Origin: Bradyrhizobium sp. CB2312
GTDB lineage: Bacteria; Pseudomonadota; Alphaproteobacteria; Rhizobiales; Xanthobacteraceae
Length of the DNA stretch: 64,000 nucleotides
Reading direction: 5' to 3'
NCBI RefSeq assembly: GCF_029714425.1
Contig: NZ_CP121668.1
Coordinates: 7,523,501-7,587,500, forward strand
The translations under genes and the position numbers were made by a program. Below the pieces are notes generated by a model, which saw nothing but the letters and a program-made list of their open reading frames with translations, did not search any database and was not told the DNA's origin. This document shows positions 15,722 to 23,720 of this stretch, piece by piece; the stretch's first letter is position 1; every line of letters starts with the position of its first letter.

Positions 15722-16255
15722 CTACTTCAGCTCGGTTGCGACGTGCTCGGCGTGCTGCTGATGGCCCTGAAAGATCTTCAGGCCGGTCTGCAACAGGCTT
15801 TTGAGCTCGGCGTTGCTCGCCGACGGGATCAGCTGGGTCTCGAGCGCGCCGTTGACCGTCTTGTGGTAGGCGACCTCGTTGGCGACATAGGCCTTGTCGA
15901 AGGCTGCGCCGCTCAGCTTGTCGAGCTCGGCCAGCTTGTCGCTCGCCTGCTTCGACAGCGCCTTGCTGGTGTCGTTGTCCTCGGGCGTGACGTTCAGCTT
16001 CTTGACCAGCGCCAGCGCCTGCTTGTTGACCGTCTCATGGTCGCGCAGCATGTCGTCGGCAAACGCCTTGACGTCCTTGTTCTTGGCCTTCTTCTGCGCC
16101 TGCTTGGCCGCGTTGATGTCGATCACGCCGGCAGTGTAGGCGATGTGCGCGATCTGCGGATCGGTGAGCTTGTCGGCAGCGCGCGCGCCTTGCAGCAGCA
16201 CGGGGCTGGACAACAGAATGGCTGCGGCGGCCGCCGCGCTCCAACGGATGAACAT
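15722..16255 (-). CDS. DUF4142 domain secreted protein
   Basis: 177 residues with signal peptide (MFIRWSAAAAAAILLSSPVLLQGARA). The mature protein is a helical ferritin-like DUF4142 (about residues 32-170), with AHIAYTAGVIDINAAKQAQKKA, FADDMLRDHETVNKQA and KIFQGHQQHAEHVA. Family members are periplasmic, of unknown function. Lies between an ECF sigma factor upstream and a cupredoxin downstream on the same strand. Confidence 0.9.
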   Translation of the reverse strand: MFIRWSAAAAAAILLSSPVLLQGARAADKLTDPQIAHIAYTAGVIDINAAKQAQKKAKNKDVKAFADDMLRDHETVNKQALALVKKLNVTPEDNDTSKALSKQASDKLAELDKLSGAAFDKAYVANEVAYHKTVNGALETQLIPSASNAELKSLLQTGLKIFQGHQQHAEHVATELK

Positions 16256-16315
16256 GGTTTGACACTCCTGTGCTGCCGGACGGTTTGCCGGCGTTGCGTC
16301 ACAGGTGTTGGATGG

Positions 16316-16332
16316 ACGTTTGGCGCAAACGT
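16316..16332. promoter_or_regulatory. Perfect inverted repeat ACGTTTG-GCG-CAAACGT
   Basis: 7-bp perfect palindrome with a 3-nt spacer, 60 nt upstream of the DUF4142 start, just beyond the stop of the sigma factor gene. There is no T-tract, so it looks more like a protein-binding operator than a terminator. Possible control site for the DUF4142-cupredoxin operon. Confidence 0.4.
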
Positions 16333-16344
16333 TCCCGAAAAATT

Positions 16345-17049
16345 TCAGCCGCCGATGCCGAGCCGCTTCAGCACGGCCTCCGTCAGCCGTTCGCAGCGCC
16401 AGCCGGCGAACGGGAATGCGTCCATCATCACCGGGCCGATCTCCCTCTCCACGTTCTCGCGCAGCATGGCCCGGGCGCGATGCAGCCGCGTCTTCACGGT
16501 CTCGGGCTTGACGCCGAGCAGATCGGCGGTCTCCTCGATGTTCATGCCCTCCATGACCCGCGCAACGAACACCATGCGGAAGACATCCGGCAACTCGTCG
16601 ATGGCGCGTTCGACGACGCGCTGGATTTCACGTTGGGCCATGGTCCTTTCCGGATCGCCTGCGGGAGAAACGGGAAATTTGATGATCTGCGCCTCGAGCG
16701 CCGCTTCCGGCACCGCGCCAAGCTCGACATGCGGCCTGGCGCTACGCGCCCGGCCAAGCGCCTCGTTGATGGCGATGCGGGACAGCCAGGTCGACAGCCC
16801 GGATTCGCCCCTGAAGCCGTCGAGATGGGTGAAGGCGCGGACATAGGTCTCCTGCACCACGTCCTCGGCTTCGCTGTCGCTGCGCAGGATGCCGCGCGCG
16901 AGGCGGTAGAGCCTGCGGTTGTTGGCCTGCATGATCTCGCGCAGCGCGGCCTCGTCCCGGCCTCGCGCGCGGTCGATCAGTTCGGCTTCCGATGCCCTGA
17001 TTTCTGGGGTTTTTGCGCCGGCGGACAGGCCGGCTGCGGTCCGTTGCAT
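16345..17049 (-). CDS. ECF-type RNA polymerase sigma factor
   Basis: 234 residues if it starts at MQRTAAG (17049), preceded by AGGTGA. An in-frame ATG exists at 17085 as well. Sigma-70 region 2 spans about 25-95 (RLYRLARGILRSDSEAEDVVQETYVRAFTH) and region 4 about 140-200 (QRVVERAIDELPDVFRMVF, then VKPETVKTRLHRARAML). No C-terminal extension of the SigJ kind. Directly upstream of the DUF4142 gene on the same strand, so probably controls that extracytoplasmic operon; no anti-sigma gene is visible nearby. Confidence 0.92.
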   Translation of the reverse strand: MQRTAAGLSAGAKTPEIRASEAELIDRARGRDEAALREIMQANNRRLYRLARGILRSDSEAEDVVQETYVRAFTHLDGFRGESGLSTWLSRIAINEALGRARSARPHVELGAVPEAALEAQIIKFPVSPAGDPERTMAQREIQRVVERAIDELPDVFRMVFVARVMEGMNIEETADLLGVKPETVKTRLHRARAMLRENVEREIGPVMMDAFPFAGWRCERLTEAVLKRLGIGG

Positions 17050-17120
17050 GGCGGTCACCTGCTTGTTTCGCGTCGTTCCGGACATTGGATGCAGGCCAAG
17101 GGAAAAGGTTCCCAACTTTC

Positions 17121-17141
17121 TTACCCTCCCCTGGAGGGTAA
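17121..17141. terminator. 9-bp perfect hairpin between sulfurtransferase and sigma factor genes
   Basis: TTACCCTCC-CCT-GGAGGGTAA, loop of 3. No U-run follows on either strand, so termination is possible but not assured. It lies between the sulfurtransferase stop and the sigma factor start. Confidence 0.4.
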
Positions 17142-17144
17142 GAC

Positions 17145-18014
17145 CTAATCCGTCTCGATCGGCAGGGACGGGTCCCTCGCCCATTCGCCCATCGAGGCAT
17201 CGTAGAGCGTGAGCTTGTCGTAGCCGAGCTGCGTCAGCATCAGCAGGTCGATCGTCGCCGAGATTCCGCCGCCGCAATACACGATCACATTCTTGTCCCG
17301 CGTGACGCCTGCCGCGGCGAATTTCGCTTCGGCATCGGCGAGGCTCGTTAGCGTCTTGTCGGCATTGGCGAGCGTGGCCGCGGGAACGTTGACACTGCCA
17401 GGTACGCGGCCGGGCCGGCCGTAGCGGCTCGGCTCGAGTCCCCCGTGAAACTGCGGTCCGAGTGCATTGACGATCACGGTCGAGGGATCGCCGATCCGCG
17501 CCTTCACGGTGTTCTTGTCAACGAAGAAGCCCGCGCGCGGCGACGCCTTGAAGGTCGTAGCCGGATAGCCCTTTGGTGCGCCGGTCTCAATCGGCCGCCC
17601 CTCGTCCTTCCATTTGTCGAGGCCGCCGTCGAGCACGCGCGCATCGACACCGAGCGAGCGCAGCATCCACCAGAACCGCGTCGACCACATCATGCTGCCG
17701 ATGCTGTAGAGCACGATGGTCTTGCTTGCATCGGCGCCGTGACGGCCGAAGGCGGCCTCGAGCTCGGGCACCTCGGCCATCATGAAGAGCGGACCTGCGG
17801 AGGTGTCGGAGAACTCGCCTTGCAGGTCGAGGAAATCGGCGCCGGGGATGTGGCCGGCCGCGAAGGTCTTGTCGCCGGGCACGGCACGATACGGCACGTC
17901 GCTGCCGGGCGGCACGGGCTCGTTGTAGGTCGTGCAATCGTAGAGGCGCAAATTGGGATCGCCGAGGATGGCGGCGAGTTGCTCGGTGGTGATGAGGGGC
18001 GTCGGTTGGGACAT
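17145..18014 (-). CDS. Rhodanese-type sulfurtransferase (3-mercaptopyruvate/thiosulfate type)
   Basis: 289 residues from ATG 18014, ribosome site GAGGTGAC. Two rhodanese domains are evident: N-terminal RLYDCTTY...GHIPGADFLD, and the C-terminal domain with the active-site loop VIVYCGGGISAT, where Cys is the sulfur acceptor. CGGG differs from the usual CGSG of mercaptopyruvate and CRKG of thiosulfate enzymes, so substrate is open. The WSTRFWWMLRSLG motif is typical of the family. Confidence 0.9.
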   Translation of the reverse strand: MSQPTPLITTEQLAAILGDPNLRLYDCTTYNEPVPPGSDVPYRAVPGDKTFAAGHIPGADFLDLQGEFSDTSAGPLFMMAEVPELEAAFGRHGADASKTIVLYSIGSMMWSTRFWWMLRSLGVDARVLDGGLDKWKDEGRPIETGAPKGYPATTFKASPRAGFFVDKNTVKARIGDPSTVIVNALGPQFHGGLEPSRYGRPGRVPGSVNVPAATLANADKTLTSLADAEAKFAAAGVTRDKNVIVYCGGGISATIDLLMLTQLGYDKLTLYDASMGEWARDPSLPIETD

Positions 18015-18122
18015 TGTCACCTCGCGCTGCAAAGCTGTAGCCCGGGTGAGCGTAGCGAAACCCGGGAACCTCGCAAAGTGAAAACCCGCATGTCGCTGCG
18101 CTCATGCGGGCTACGGCCCCTC

Positions 18123-18210
18123 CACTCGTCATTGCGAGCGTAGCGAAGCAATCCAGACTGCCGCTGCGGAGGGATTCTGGATTGCTTCGCTACGCTCGCA
18201 ATGACGAGTG
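18123..18210. repeat. 34-bp perfect inverted repeat (very strong hairpin)
   Basis: The first arm (18123-18156) starts CACTCGTCATTGCGAGCG and its exact reverse complement ends at 18210. The loop is 20 nt. It lies between the sulfurtransferase start and the convergent end of the dihydroorotase gene. This is the longest perfect hairpin in the window. Family of GTCATTGCGAGCG repeats common in proteobacterial gaps. Confidence 0.9.
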
Positions 18211-18243
18211 GGGAGGCACTATGCGTCCCCACGACACATCACG

Positions 18244-19578
18244 TTACTGCTTCAGCGTCTCCAGAAACCGCACCGGCTCGCCTTGCGAGGCCGTCACCAG
18301 CTCGCCCTGCCACATCACGCGGCGGCCGCGGATGAAGGTGCCGACGGGCCAGCCCGTGACGCGCACGCCGTCATACGGCGTCCAGCCGGCTTTCGACGCC
18401 ACCCATTTGTTGGTGATGGTCTCGCTGCGTTTCAAATCGACCACAGTGAAATCGGCGTCGTAGCCGGCGGCGATGCGGCCCTTGCTGGCCATGTTGTAGA
18501 GGCGCGCGGGGCCGGCGCTGGTGAGATCGACCAACCTTGCGAGCGACAGGCGGCCGGCATTGACGTGATCGAGCATCAGCGGCACCAGCGTCTGCACGCC
18601 GGTCATGCCGGAGGGCGAAGCGGGATAGGTCTTCTGCTTCTCTTCCAGCGTATGCGGGGCGTGGTCGGAGCCGAGCACGTCGATGATGCCCTGCTCGATG
18701 CCGCGCCAGATGCCGGCGCGGTGATCGGCGCCGCGCACCGGCGGGTTCATCTGCGCGAGCGTGCCGAGCCGCTCGTAGCATTCGGGCGCGACCAGCGTCA
18801 GATGATGCGGCGTCGCCTCGCAGGAGGCGACGTCCTTGTGGTCGCGCAAGAATTCGATCTCTTCCTTGGTCGAGATGTGCAGTACGTGGATGCGCTTGCC
18901 GGTCTCGTGCGCGAGCTTGACCAGGCGCTGCGTCGCCATCAGCGCCGCGGTCTCGTCACGCCAGACCGGATGCGAGCGCGGATCGCCCTCGATGCGCAGC
19001 GATTTCCGATCGTTGAGGCGGTACTCGTCCTCGGCGTGGAAGGCGGCGCGGCGGCGGATCACCTGGAAGATGCGGCGCAGGCTCTCGTCGTCCTCCACCA
19101 GCAGCGCGCCGGTCGAGGAGCCGATGAACACCTTGACGCCCGCGCAGCCCGGCGCGCGTTCGAGCACCGGCAGGTCCTGCACGTTCTCGCGGGTGCCGCC
19201 GATGAAGAAGGCGAAATCGCAATGCATGCGGTGATGGGCGCGCTTCACCTTGTCGGTGAAGGTGGCTTCCGTCACGGTCAGCGGCGAGGTGTTCGGCATC
19301 TCGAACACGGCGGTGACGCCGCCCATCACGGCGCTGCGCGAGCCGGTCTCGAGGTCTTCCTTGTGCTCCAGCCCGGGCTCGCGGAAATGCACCTGCGTGT
19401 CCATCACGCCGGGCAGGATGTGCAGGCCCTTGCAGTCGATCACCTCCGCGGCGGAGCCTTGCGACAGCGCCCCCAGCGCGGCGATACGACCGCCCATGAT
19501 GCCGATGTCGCGAACACCCTCGCCGTCCTGGTTGACGACGGTGCCGCCCTTCAAGATCACATCGAAACGCTGGGTCAT
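18244..19578 (-). CDS. pyrC: Dihydroorotase-type cyclic amidohydrolase
   Basis: 444 residues from MTQRFDVIL. Amidohydrolase fold with Lys149 of GVKVFIGSSTG (carboxylated Lys), His181 in AAFHAEDEY, His234 in HVLHIS, and Asp305 in GSDHAPH. The metal HxH motif reads DTQVHFREPG (60-69), with Gln62 where most members have His. Dihydroorotase would make dihydroorotate from carbamoyl-aspartate in pyrimidine synthesis. I recall the Gln variant in other alphaproteobacteria, so it may be lineage-normal, but function is less certain than sequence likeness suggests; a hydantoinase-like role is possible. Confidence 0.8.
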   Translation of the reverse strand: MTQRFDVILKGGTVVNQDGEGVRDIGIMGGRIAALGALSQGSAAEVIDCKGLHILPGVMDTQVHFREPGLEHKEDLETGSRSAVMGGVTAVFEMPNTSPLTVTEATFTDKVKRAHHRMHCDFAFFIGGTRENVQDLPVLERAPGCAGVKVFIGSSTGALLVEDDESLRRIFQVIRRRAAFHAEDEYRLNDRKSLRIEGDPRSHPVWRDETAALMATQRLVKLAHETGKRIHVLHISTKEEIEFLRDHKDVASCEATPHHLTLVAPECYERLGTLAQMNPPVRGADHRAGIWRGIEQGIIDVLGSDHAPHTLEEKQKTYPASPSGMTGVQTLVPLMLDHVNAGRLSLARLVDLTSAGPARLYNMASKGRIAAGYDADFTVVDLKRSETITNKWVASKAGWTPYDGVRVTGWPVGTFIRGRRVMWQGELVTASQGEPVRFLETLKQ

Positions 19579-19674
19579 GGGGCCTCTCTCATCCCCAAGC
19601 GCAGGGCTCGAGGTCTTGTCGTTTACGCCTTGCGGGCTTACGTTCCGGAGCAACATGTCGCAAGAGATTTTCGC

Positions 19675-20550
19675 ATGAAATCAGCGTTTCTTCCCGACCG
19701 GGGCGTGGTCAAGGTCGCGGGCGAGGATGCGCGCAACTTCCTCAACGGCCTCATCACCACCGATGTCGACAGGCTTAAGCCGGGCCTGGGGCGATTCGGC
19801 GCGCTGCTGACGCCGCAGGGCAAGATCATCGTGGACTTTCTGATCACGGAGGTGCCCGCGGGCCATGGCGGCGGGTTCCTGATCGACTGCCCGAAGCCGC
19901 TGGCCGAGGGACTCGCCACCAAGCTGAAATTCTACAAGCTGCGCGCCAAGGTCACGGTGGAAAACCTCGATCTCGGCGTGCTCGCGGCCTGGGGCGGCCA
20001 GCCTGCGGCGCAGCCGGACCTCGCCTTCGCCGATCCGCGCAATGCCGAGCTCGGCATCCGCATACTGATCCCCGAGGATCTCAAGCAAAAGCTGTCCGAC
20101 CTGATCGGCGCCGAGCTGGTCGATGCCGCCGACTACGAGGCGCATCGCATCGCGCTCGGCGTGCCGCGCGGCGGGCTCGATTTCATGTACAGCGACGCGT
20201 TTCCGCACGAGACCAACATGGACCGCCTCGCCGGCGTCGATTTCGACAAGGGCTGCTATGTCGGCCAGGAGGTCGTCTCGCGCATGCAGCATCGCGGCAC
20301 CGCGCGCACCCGCAGCGTCAAGGTGCTGCTCGACGATCTCTCGCCGGAGGTCGGCGTCAGCGTCATGGCCGGGGACAAGCAAGTCGGCACCATGGGTTCG
20401 TCGGCGCAAGGCAAGGGCATTGCGCTCGTACGCATCGACCGCGTCGCCGACGCGCTCGATGCCGGTCAGCCGCTCACCGCCGGCGGCCTGCCCTTGACGC
20501 TCGCCGAGCCTGAGATCGTGCGTATTCCAACCAAGCAGCCGACCGCATGA
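19675..20550 (+). CDS. ygfZ: YgfZ/GcvT-type folate-binding iron-sulfur assembly protein
   Basis: 291 residues. The motif KGCYVGQE (192-199) is the signature of the YgfZ family, with NFLNGLITTDV at 21-31. Uses folate and aids assembly or repair of Fe-S proteins such as MiaB in E. coli. ATG 19675 was chosen; an upstream in-frame stretch is non-coding. Its end overlaps Tag by 4 nt (ATGA), making an operon ygfZ-tag-HD hydrolase. Confidence 0.92.
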   Translation: MKSAFLPDRGVVKVAGEDARNFLNGLITTDVDRLKPGLGRFGALLTPQGKIIVDFLITEVPAGHGGGFLIDCPKPLAEGLATKLKFYKLRAKVTVENLDLGVLAAWGGQPAAQPDLAFADPRNAELGIRILIPEDLKQKLSDLIGAELVDAADYEAHRIALGVPRGGLDFMYSDAFPHETNMDRLAGVDFDKGCYVGQEVVSRMQHRGTARTRSVKVLLDDLSPEVGVSVMAGDKQVGTMGSSAQGKGIALVRIDRVADALDAGQPLTAGGLPLTLAEPEIVRIPTKQPTA

Positions 20551-21173
20551 GCCGAGCCCCCCGCCTGCATCCCGACGGAAAGACGCGCTGCCCCTGGCCC
20601 GGCGAAGATCCGCTCTATGTCGCCTATCACGACACCGAATGGGGTGTGCCGGAGTATGACGATCGCGCGCTCTACGAGAAACTGATCCTCGACGGTTTTC
20701 AGGCCGGCCTGTCCTGGATCACGATCCTGCGCAAGCGCGACAATTTCCGCAAAGCCTTCGACGATTTCCAGCCGGAAAAGATCGCGCGCTACAACGAGAA
20801 GAAAGTTCATGCGCTGATGCAGGACGTCGGCATCGTGCGCAACCGCGCCAAGATCGAAGGCACGATCCTGAGCGCGAAGTCGTATCTCGACATCATGGAG
20901 AAGGGCGCGGGCTTCTCGAAGCTGTTGTGGGACTTCATGGACGGACGGCCCAAGGTCAACCATTTCAAGACCACCGCGAGCGTGCCGGCCTCGACGCCGC
21001 TGTCGGTGCAGATCTCGAAAGAGCTGTCCTCACGCGGCTTCAAGTTCGTCGGCCCGACCATCGTCTACGCCTTCATGCAGGCGACCGGCATGGTCAACGA
21101 CCATCTCGTCGACTGCCATTGCCACGCGACCTGCGGCAAGACGCAGCGCAAGCCGCGCCTCAAGGCCAAATGA
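20547..21173 (+). CDS. tag: DNA-3-methyladenine glycosylase I
   Basis: 208 residues. Contains RCPWPG (zinc Cys near N-terminus), HDTEWGVPEYDDRALYEKL, GLSWITIL, and the C-terminal zinc ligands in DCHCHATCG. Removes 3-methyladenine from DNA in base excision repair. Start overlaps the ygfZ stop by 4 nt, and its end overlaps the next gene by 4 nt. Confidence 0.95.
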   Translation: MSRAPRLHPDGKTRCPWPGEDPLYVAYHDTEWGVPEYDDRALYEKLILDGFQAGLSWITILRKRDNFRKAFDDFQPEKIARYNEKKVHALMQDVGIVRNRAKIEGTILSAKSYLDIMEKGAGFSKLLWDFMDGRPKVNHFKTTASVPASTPLSVQISKELSSRGFKFVGPTIVYAFMQATGMVNDHLVDCHCHATCGKTQRKPRLKAK

Positions 21174-21784
21174 CCGCGAAGAAGACGGCGCGCGATGCGC
21201 AATCCCGCGCCTGGCAGCGCATGCTGTCGGGCCGGCGGCTCGACCTGCTCGATCCCTCGCCGCTCGATGTCGAGATCGCCGACATCGCGCATGGGCTGGC
21301 ACGCGTGGCGCGCTGGAACGGGCAGACGACAGGCGCGCACATCTTCTCGGTCGCGCAGCACACGCTGCTGGTGGAGACCGTGATGCGGCACGAGATGCCG
21401 CGCGTCGACCAGCGCATGCGGCTCGCGGCGCTGCTGCACGATGCGCCCGAATATGTCATCGGCGACATGATCTCGCCGTTCAAGGCCGTGCTCGACGGGC
21501 ATTACAAGGCTGTGGAGAAGCGCCTGCTCGGCGCCATCCACATCCGCTTCGGCCTGCCGCCGGTGCTGCCGGACGAGATCACGCAGGCGATCAAGGCCGC
21601 CGATCGCGGCGCGGCTTATCTCGAGGCGACCGAGCTTGCCGGCTTCAGCGAAAGCGAAGCCAGGCGCCTGTTCGGCAAGGACCCAGGCCTCTCCGACGGC
21701 GTCCGGCGCGACTATCTCACGCCCTGGACCGCGGCGCGGGCCGAGAAGCAGTTTCTGGAGCGGTTCGGCGCGGTGTTTGCGTAA
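21170..21784 (+). CDS. HD domain phosphohydrolase (YfbR-like)
   Basis: 204 residues. The HD metal motif appears as HIFSVAQHTLLV followed by ALLHDAPEYVIGD (His-Asp), with the second region HYKAVEKRLL. The fold is that of the 5'-nucleotidase YfbR family, which in E. coli is a dNMP phosphohydrolase. ATG 21170 overlaps tag in an ATGA, so third gene of the operon. Substrate is inferred from the family only. Confidence 0.88.
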   Translation: MTAKKTARDAQSRAWQRMLSGRRLDLLDPSPLDVEIADIAHGLARVARWNGQTTGAHIFSVAQHTLLVETVMRHEMPRVDQRMRLAALLHDAPEYVIGDMISPFKAVLDGHYKAVEKRLLGAIHIRFGLPPVLPDEITQAIKAADRGAAYLEATELAGFSESEARRLFGKDPGLSDGVRRDYLTPWTAARAEKQFLERFGAVFA

Positions 21785-21821
21785 GTCATTGTCTTGGTTT
21801 GGTGGCGCCTGTAACTCCGGT

Positions 21822-21964
21822 GTCGTCCCTGCGAAAGCAGGGACCCATAACCACAGGAAACGGTTGCGGCGCAAAACTGGCAACCACGAGTCTTCGCAAA
21901 ACTCAATCCTGTGGTTATGGGTCCCGGATCTGCGCGCGCTTTAGGCGCGCTTGTCCGGGACGAC
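21822..21964. repeat. GTCGTCCCGG-type palindromic repeat (copy 1)
   Basis: GTCGTCCCTGCGAAAGCAGGGACCC at the left and GGGTCCCGGATC...GTCCGGGACGAC at the right, with inner GGTTATGGGTCCC pieces that pair. Related to 35486-35629, where the arms are in the opposite arrangement. Non-coding. Confidence 0.75.
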
Positions 21965-21990
21965 GAAAGTAGATGCAGGGACACCATGGG

Positions 21991-22012
21991 CTTCGCTTTG
22001 CCCACCCTACGG
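21991..22012. repeat. Half copy of the CTTTGCCCACCCTACG repeat
   Basis: CTTCGCTTTGCCCACCCTACGG, matching one arm of the elements at 12360, 47512, 54979 and 60727, without the partner arm nearby. Close to the ribosome site of the next gene. Confidence 0.6.
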
Positions 22013-22042
22013 CCGCGGCTATAATCAAGAAAAAGGTCCACC

Positions 22043-22549
22043 ATGATCCACGTCTGTTCCCTCGCCGCGCTTCCCGAAACCGTTCGCCTCACCAAGGCCA
22101 GCCATGTGCTGACGGTGATGGCCAATGTCGAGCAGGTCGCGCGTCCGGTGTCGGTGCTGCCGGCCAACCATCTCAAGGTGTCGATGGACGACATCACCGA
22201 GGAGATGGACGGTTTCGTCGCGCCGTCGGAGGCGCATATCGACCAGGTGCTGGCTTTCGTGCGCGGCTGGGACCGCGCTGCGCCGCTGGTGGTGCATTGC
22301 TATGCCGGCATCAGCCGCTCCACAGCGAGCGCGTTTGCGGCCGTGTGCGCGCTCAATCCCGAGCGCGACGAGATCGAGATCGCCAGGAAGATCCGCGCGG
22401 CTTCGCCGATCGCCTCGCCGAACCGGCGCATCGTCAGCCTCGCCGACCGCGCGCTCGGGCGCAACGGCCGCATGCTGCGCGCGCTCGACGAGATGGGCCC
22501 GGGCGCGATGATGGTCGAAAGCCGCCCCTTCGTGATCGAGCTCGCATGA
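22043..22549 (+). CDS. Protein-tyrosine-phosphatase-like protein (dual-specificity type)
   Basis: 168 residues with the CX5R phosphatase loop HCYAGISRSTA (His85, Cys86, Arg92). The acidic residue of the general-acid loop is not obvious from sequence alone. Short, single-domain, cytosolic. Start at ATG 22043. Next real gene is NadQ 110 nt downstream; a co-transcript is possible. Substrate unknown. Confidence 0.85.
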   Translation: MIHVCSLAALPETVRLTKASHVLTVMANVEQVARPVSVLPANHLKVSMDDITEEMDGFVAPSEAHIDQVLAFVRGWDRAAPLVVHCYAGISRSTASAFAAVCALNPERDEIEIARKIRAASPIASPNRRIVSLADRALGRNGRMLRALDEMGPGAMMVESRPFVIELA

Positions 22550-22658
22550 GGCGAGAGTCGAATAGCAGCCGCGCCAGGACTGCGCCCCTTCTAATGCCCG
22601 GATGCATCCGCATCGTCATGGCTGGGCATGACGTGCCACCACCCGCGATCATCATCGC

Positions 22659-23627
22659 ATGAGCGACAAGCTGCTGACGCCGATCGAGATCGGGCTGACT
22701 GCGGCGATCGTCGCGATCGCGGATCATGAGCCGCTGGTCCTCACCGCGCGCGGCAGCGACGGGCTGGCCGGACTGCCGTTCGGGCCGTTCGACGCGCTCA
22801 GCCACCGCACCTTCGAGATCGGCTTGCGCGCCTGGGTCGAGGAACAGGCGGCCTTGCGGCTCGGCTATGTCGAGCAGCTCTACACCTTCGGCGACCGCGG
22901 CCGCCATGCCGAGGCCGGCGACACCGGCGCGCATATGGTGTCGATCGGCTATCTCGCGCTGACGCGCGCGGTGGACGGCGAGCTTGCTGCGACCGGCGCG
23001 AGCTTCGAGCCCTGGTATCGCTTCTTCCCCTGGGAGGATTGGCGCGAGCAGCCGCCCGCGATCATCGCCCGCGACATCATCCCGGCGCTCGCCAAATGGG
23101 CCGAGGAAGAGACGCCGGAGACCACGCGCGCATTGCCGCGAAAAGATCGCGTGCGGTTCTATTTCGGCCTCGACGGCGCGCCCTGGGACGAGGAGCGCGT
23201 GCTCGACCGCTACGAGCTGCTGTACGAGGCTGGCCTGATCGAGGAGGCACGGCGCGACGGCCGCCCTGCGGCATTAGCGCGCAAGGCGCTGCCCGCGCTC
23301 GGCACTTCCATGCGGTTCGACCACCGCCGGATTCTCGCCACGGCAATCGCGCGGCTGCGCGCGAAATTGAAGTATCGCCCTGTGGTGTTTGAACTTTTGC
23401 CCGCCGAGTTCACACTTACGGAATTGCAGCATACGGTGGAGGCGATCTCCGGCCGGCACCTGCACAAGCAGAATTTCCGCCGCCTGGTCGAAACCGAAGC
23501 CCTGGTCGAACCGACCGGCGTGATGTCGACACAGACCGGCGGACGGCCGGCAGCGCTCTACCGCTTCCGCCGCGAGGTGCTCCAGGAGCGGCCCGCGCCG
23601 GGCTTGCGCGTCCGCTCCCGGCGCTAG
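22659..23627 (+). CDS. nadQ: NadQ-type NAD biosynthesis transcriptional regulator (COG4111)
   Basis: 322 residues. The N-terminal two-thirds is a degenerate Nudix fold (PLVLTARGSDGLAGLPFGPF, EQLYTFGDRGRH) lacking the catalytic Nudix Glu box, as expected in a ligand sensor. The C-terminal third is a winged helix (HRRILATAIARLRAKL... FTLTELQHTVEAISGRHLHKQNFRRLVE). This is the architecture of NadQ, the alphaproteobacterial NAD regulator known from comparative genomics. The nadABC operon lies 11 kb away in the same window. Ligand probably NAD or a precursor, by analogy to NrtR. Confidence 0.8.
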   Translation: MSDKLLTPIEIGLTAAIVAIADHEPLVLTARGSDGLAGLPFGPFDALSHRTFEIGLRAWVEEQAALRLGYVEQLYTFGDRGRHAEAGDTGAHMVSIGYLALTRAVDGELAATGASFEPWYRFFPWEDWREQPPAIIARDIIPALAKWAEEETPETTRALPRKDRVRFYFGLDGAPWDEERVLDRYELLYEAGLIEEARRDGRPAALARKALPALGTSMRFDHRRILATAIARLRAKLKYRPVVFELLPAEFTLTELQHTVEAISGRHLHKQNFRRLVETEALVEPTGVMSTQTGGRPAALYRFRREVLQERPAPGLRVRSRR

Positions 23628-23628
23628 G

Positions 23629-23673
23629 GCATGATCCGGAAAAGTGCGTAGCGGTTTTCCGAGAAGATCATGC
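23629..23673. repeat. GCATGATCCGGAAAAGTG...GATCATGC repeat
   Basis: 45-nt imperfect palindrome with CGGAAAAGTGCG / GCGGTTTTCCG arms. A second copy is at 44010-44054. A well-known repeat type in rhizobial and related genomes (from memory). It lies between NadQ and the DUF2339 gene. Confidence 0.8.
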
Positions 23674-23720
23674 TGAGATTCGTGTGATCGGCCCCTGCGC
23701 GCCGGTTGCCAGGAGGCTTT

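Noticed and set aside
18208..19674. Very long N-terminal extension in frame with YgfZ
   Set aside because: It is antisense to the dihydroorotase gene and begins in the repeat; the YgfZ fold begins at 19675.
22546..22662. 38-residue frame overlapping the PTP stop and the NadQ start by ATGA on both sides
   Set aside because: The overlaps are tempting, but the sequence reads as a degenerate palindromic repeat (ATGGCTGGGCATGAC), with no protein features.
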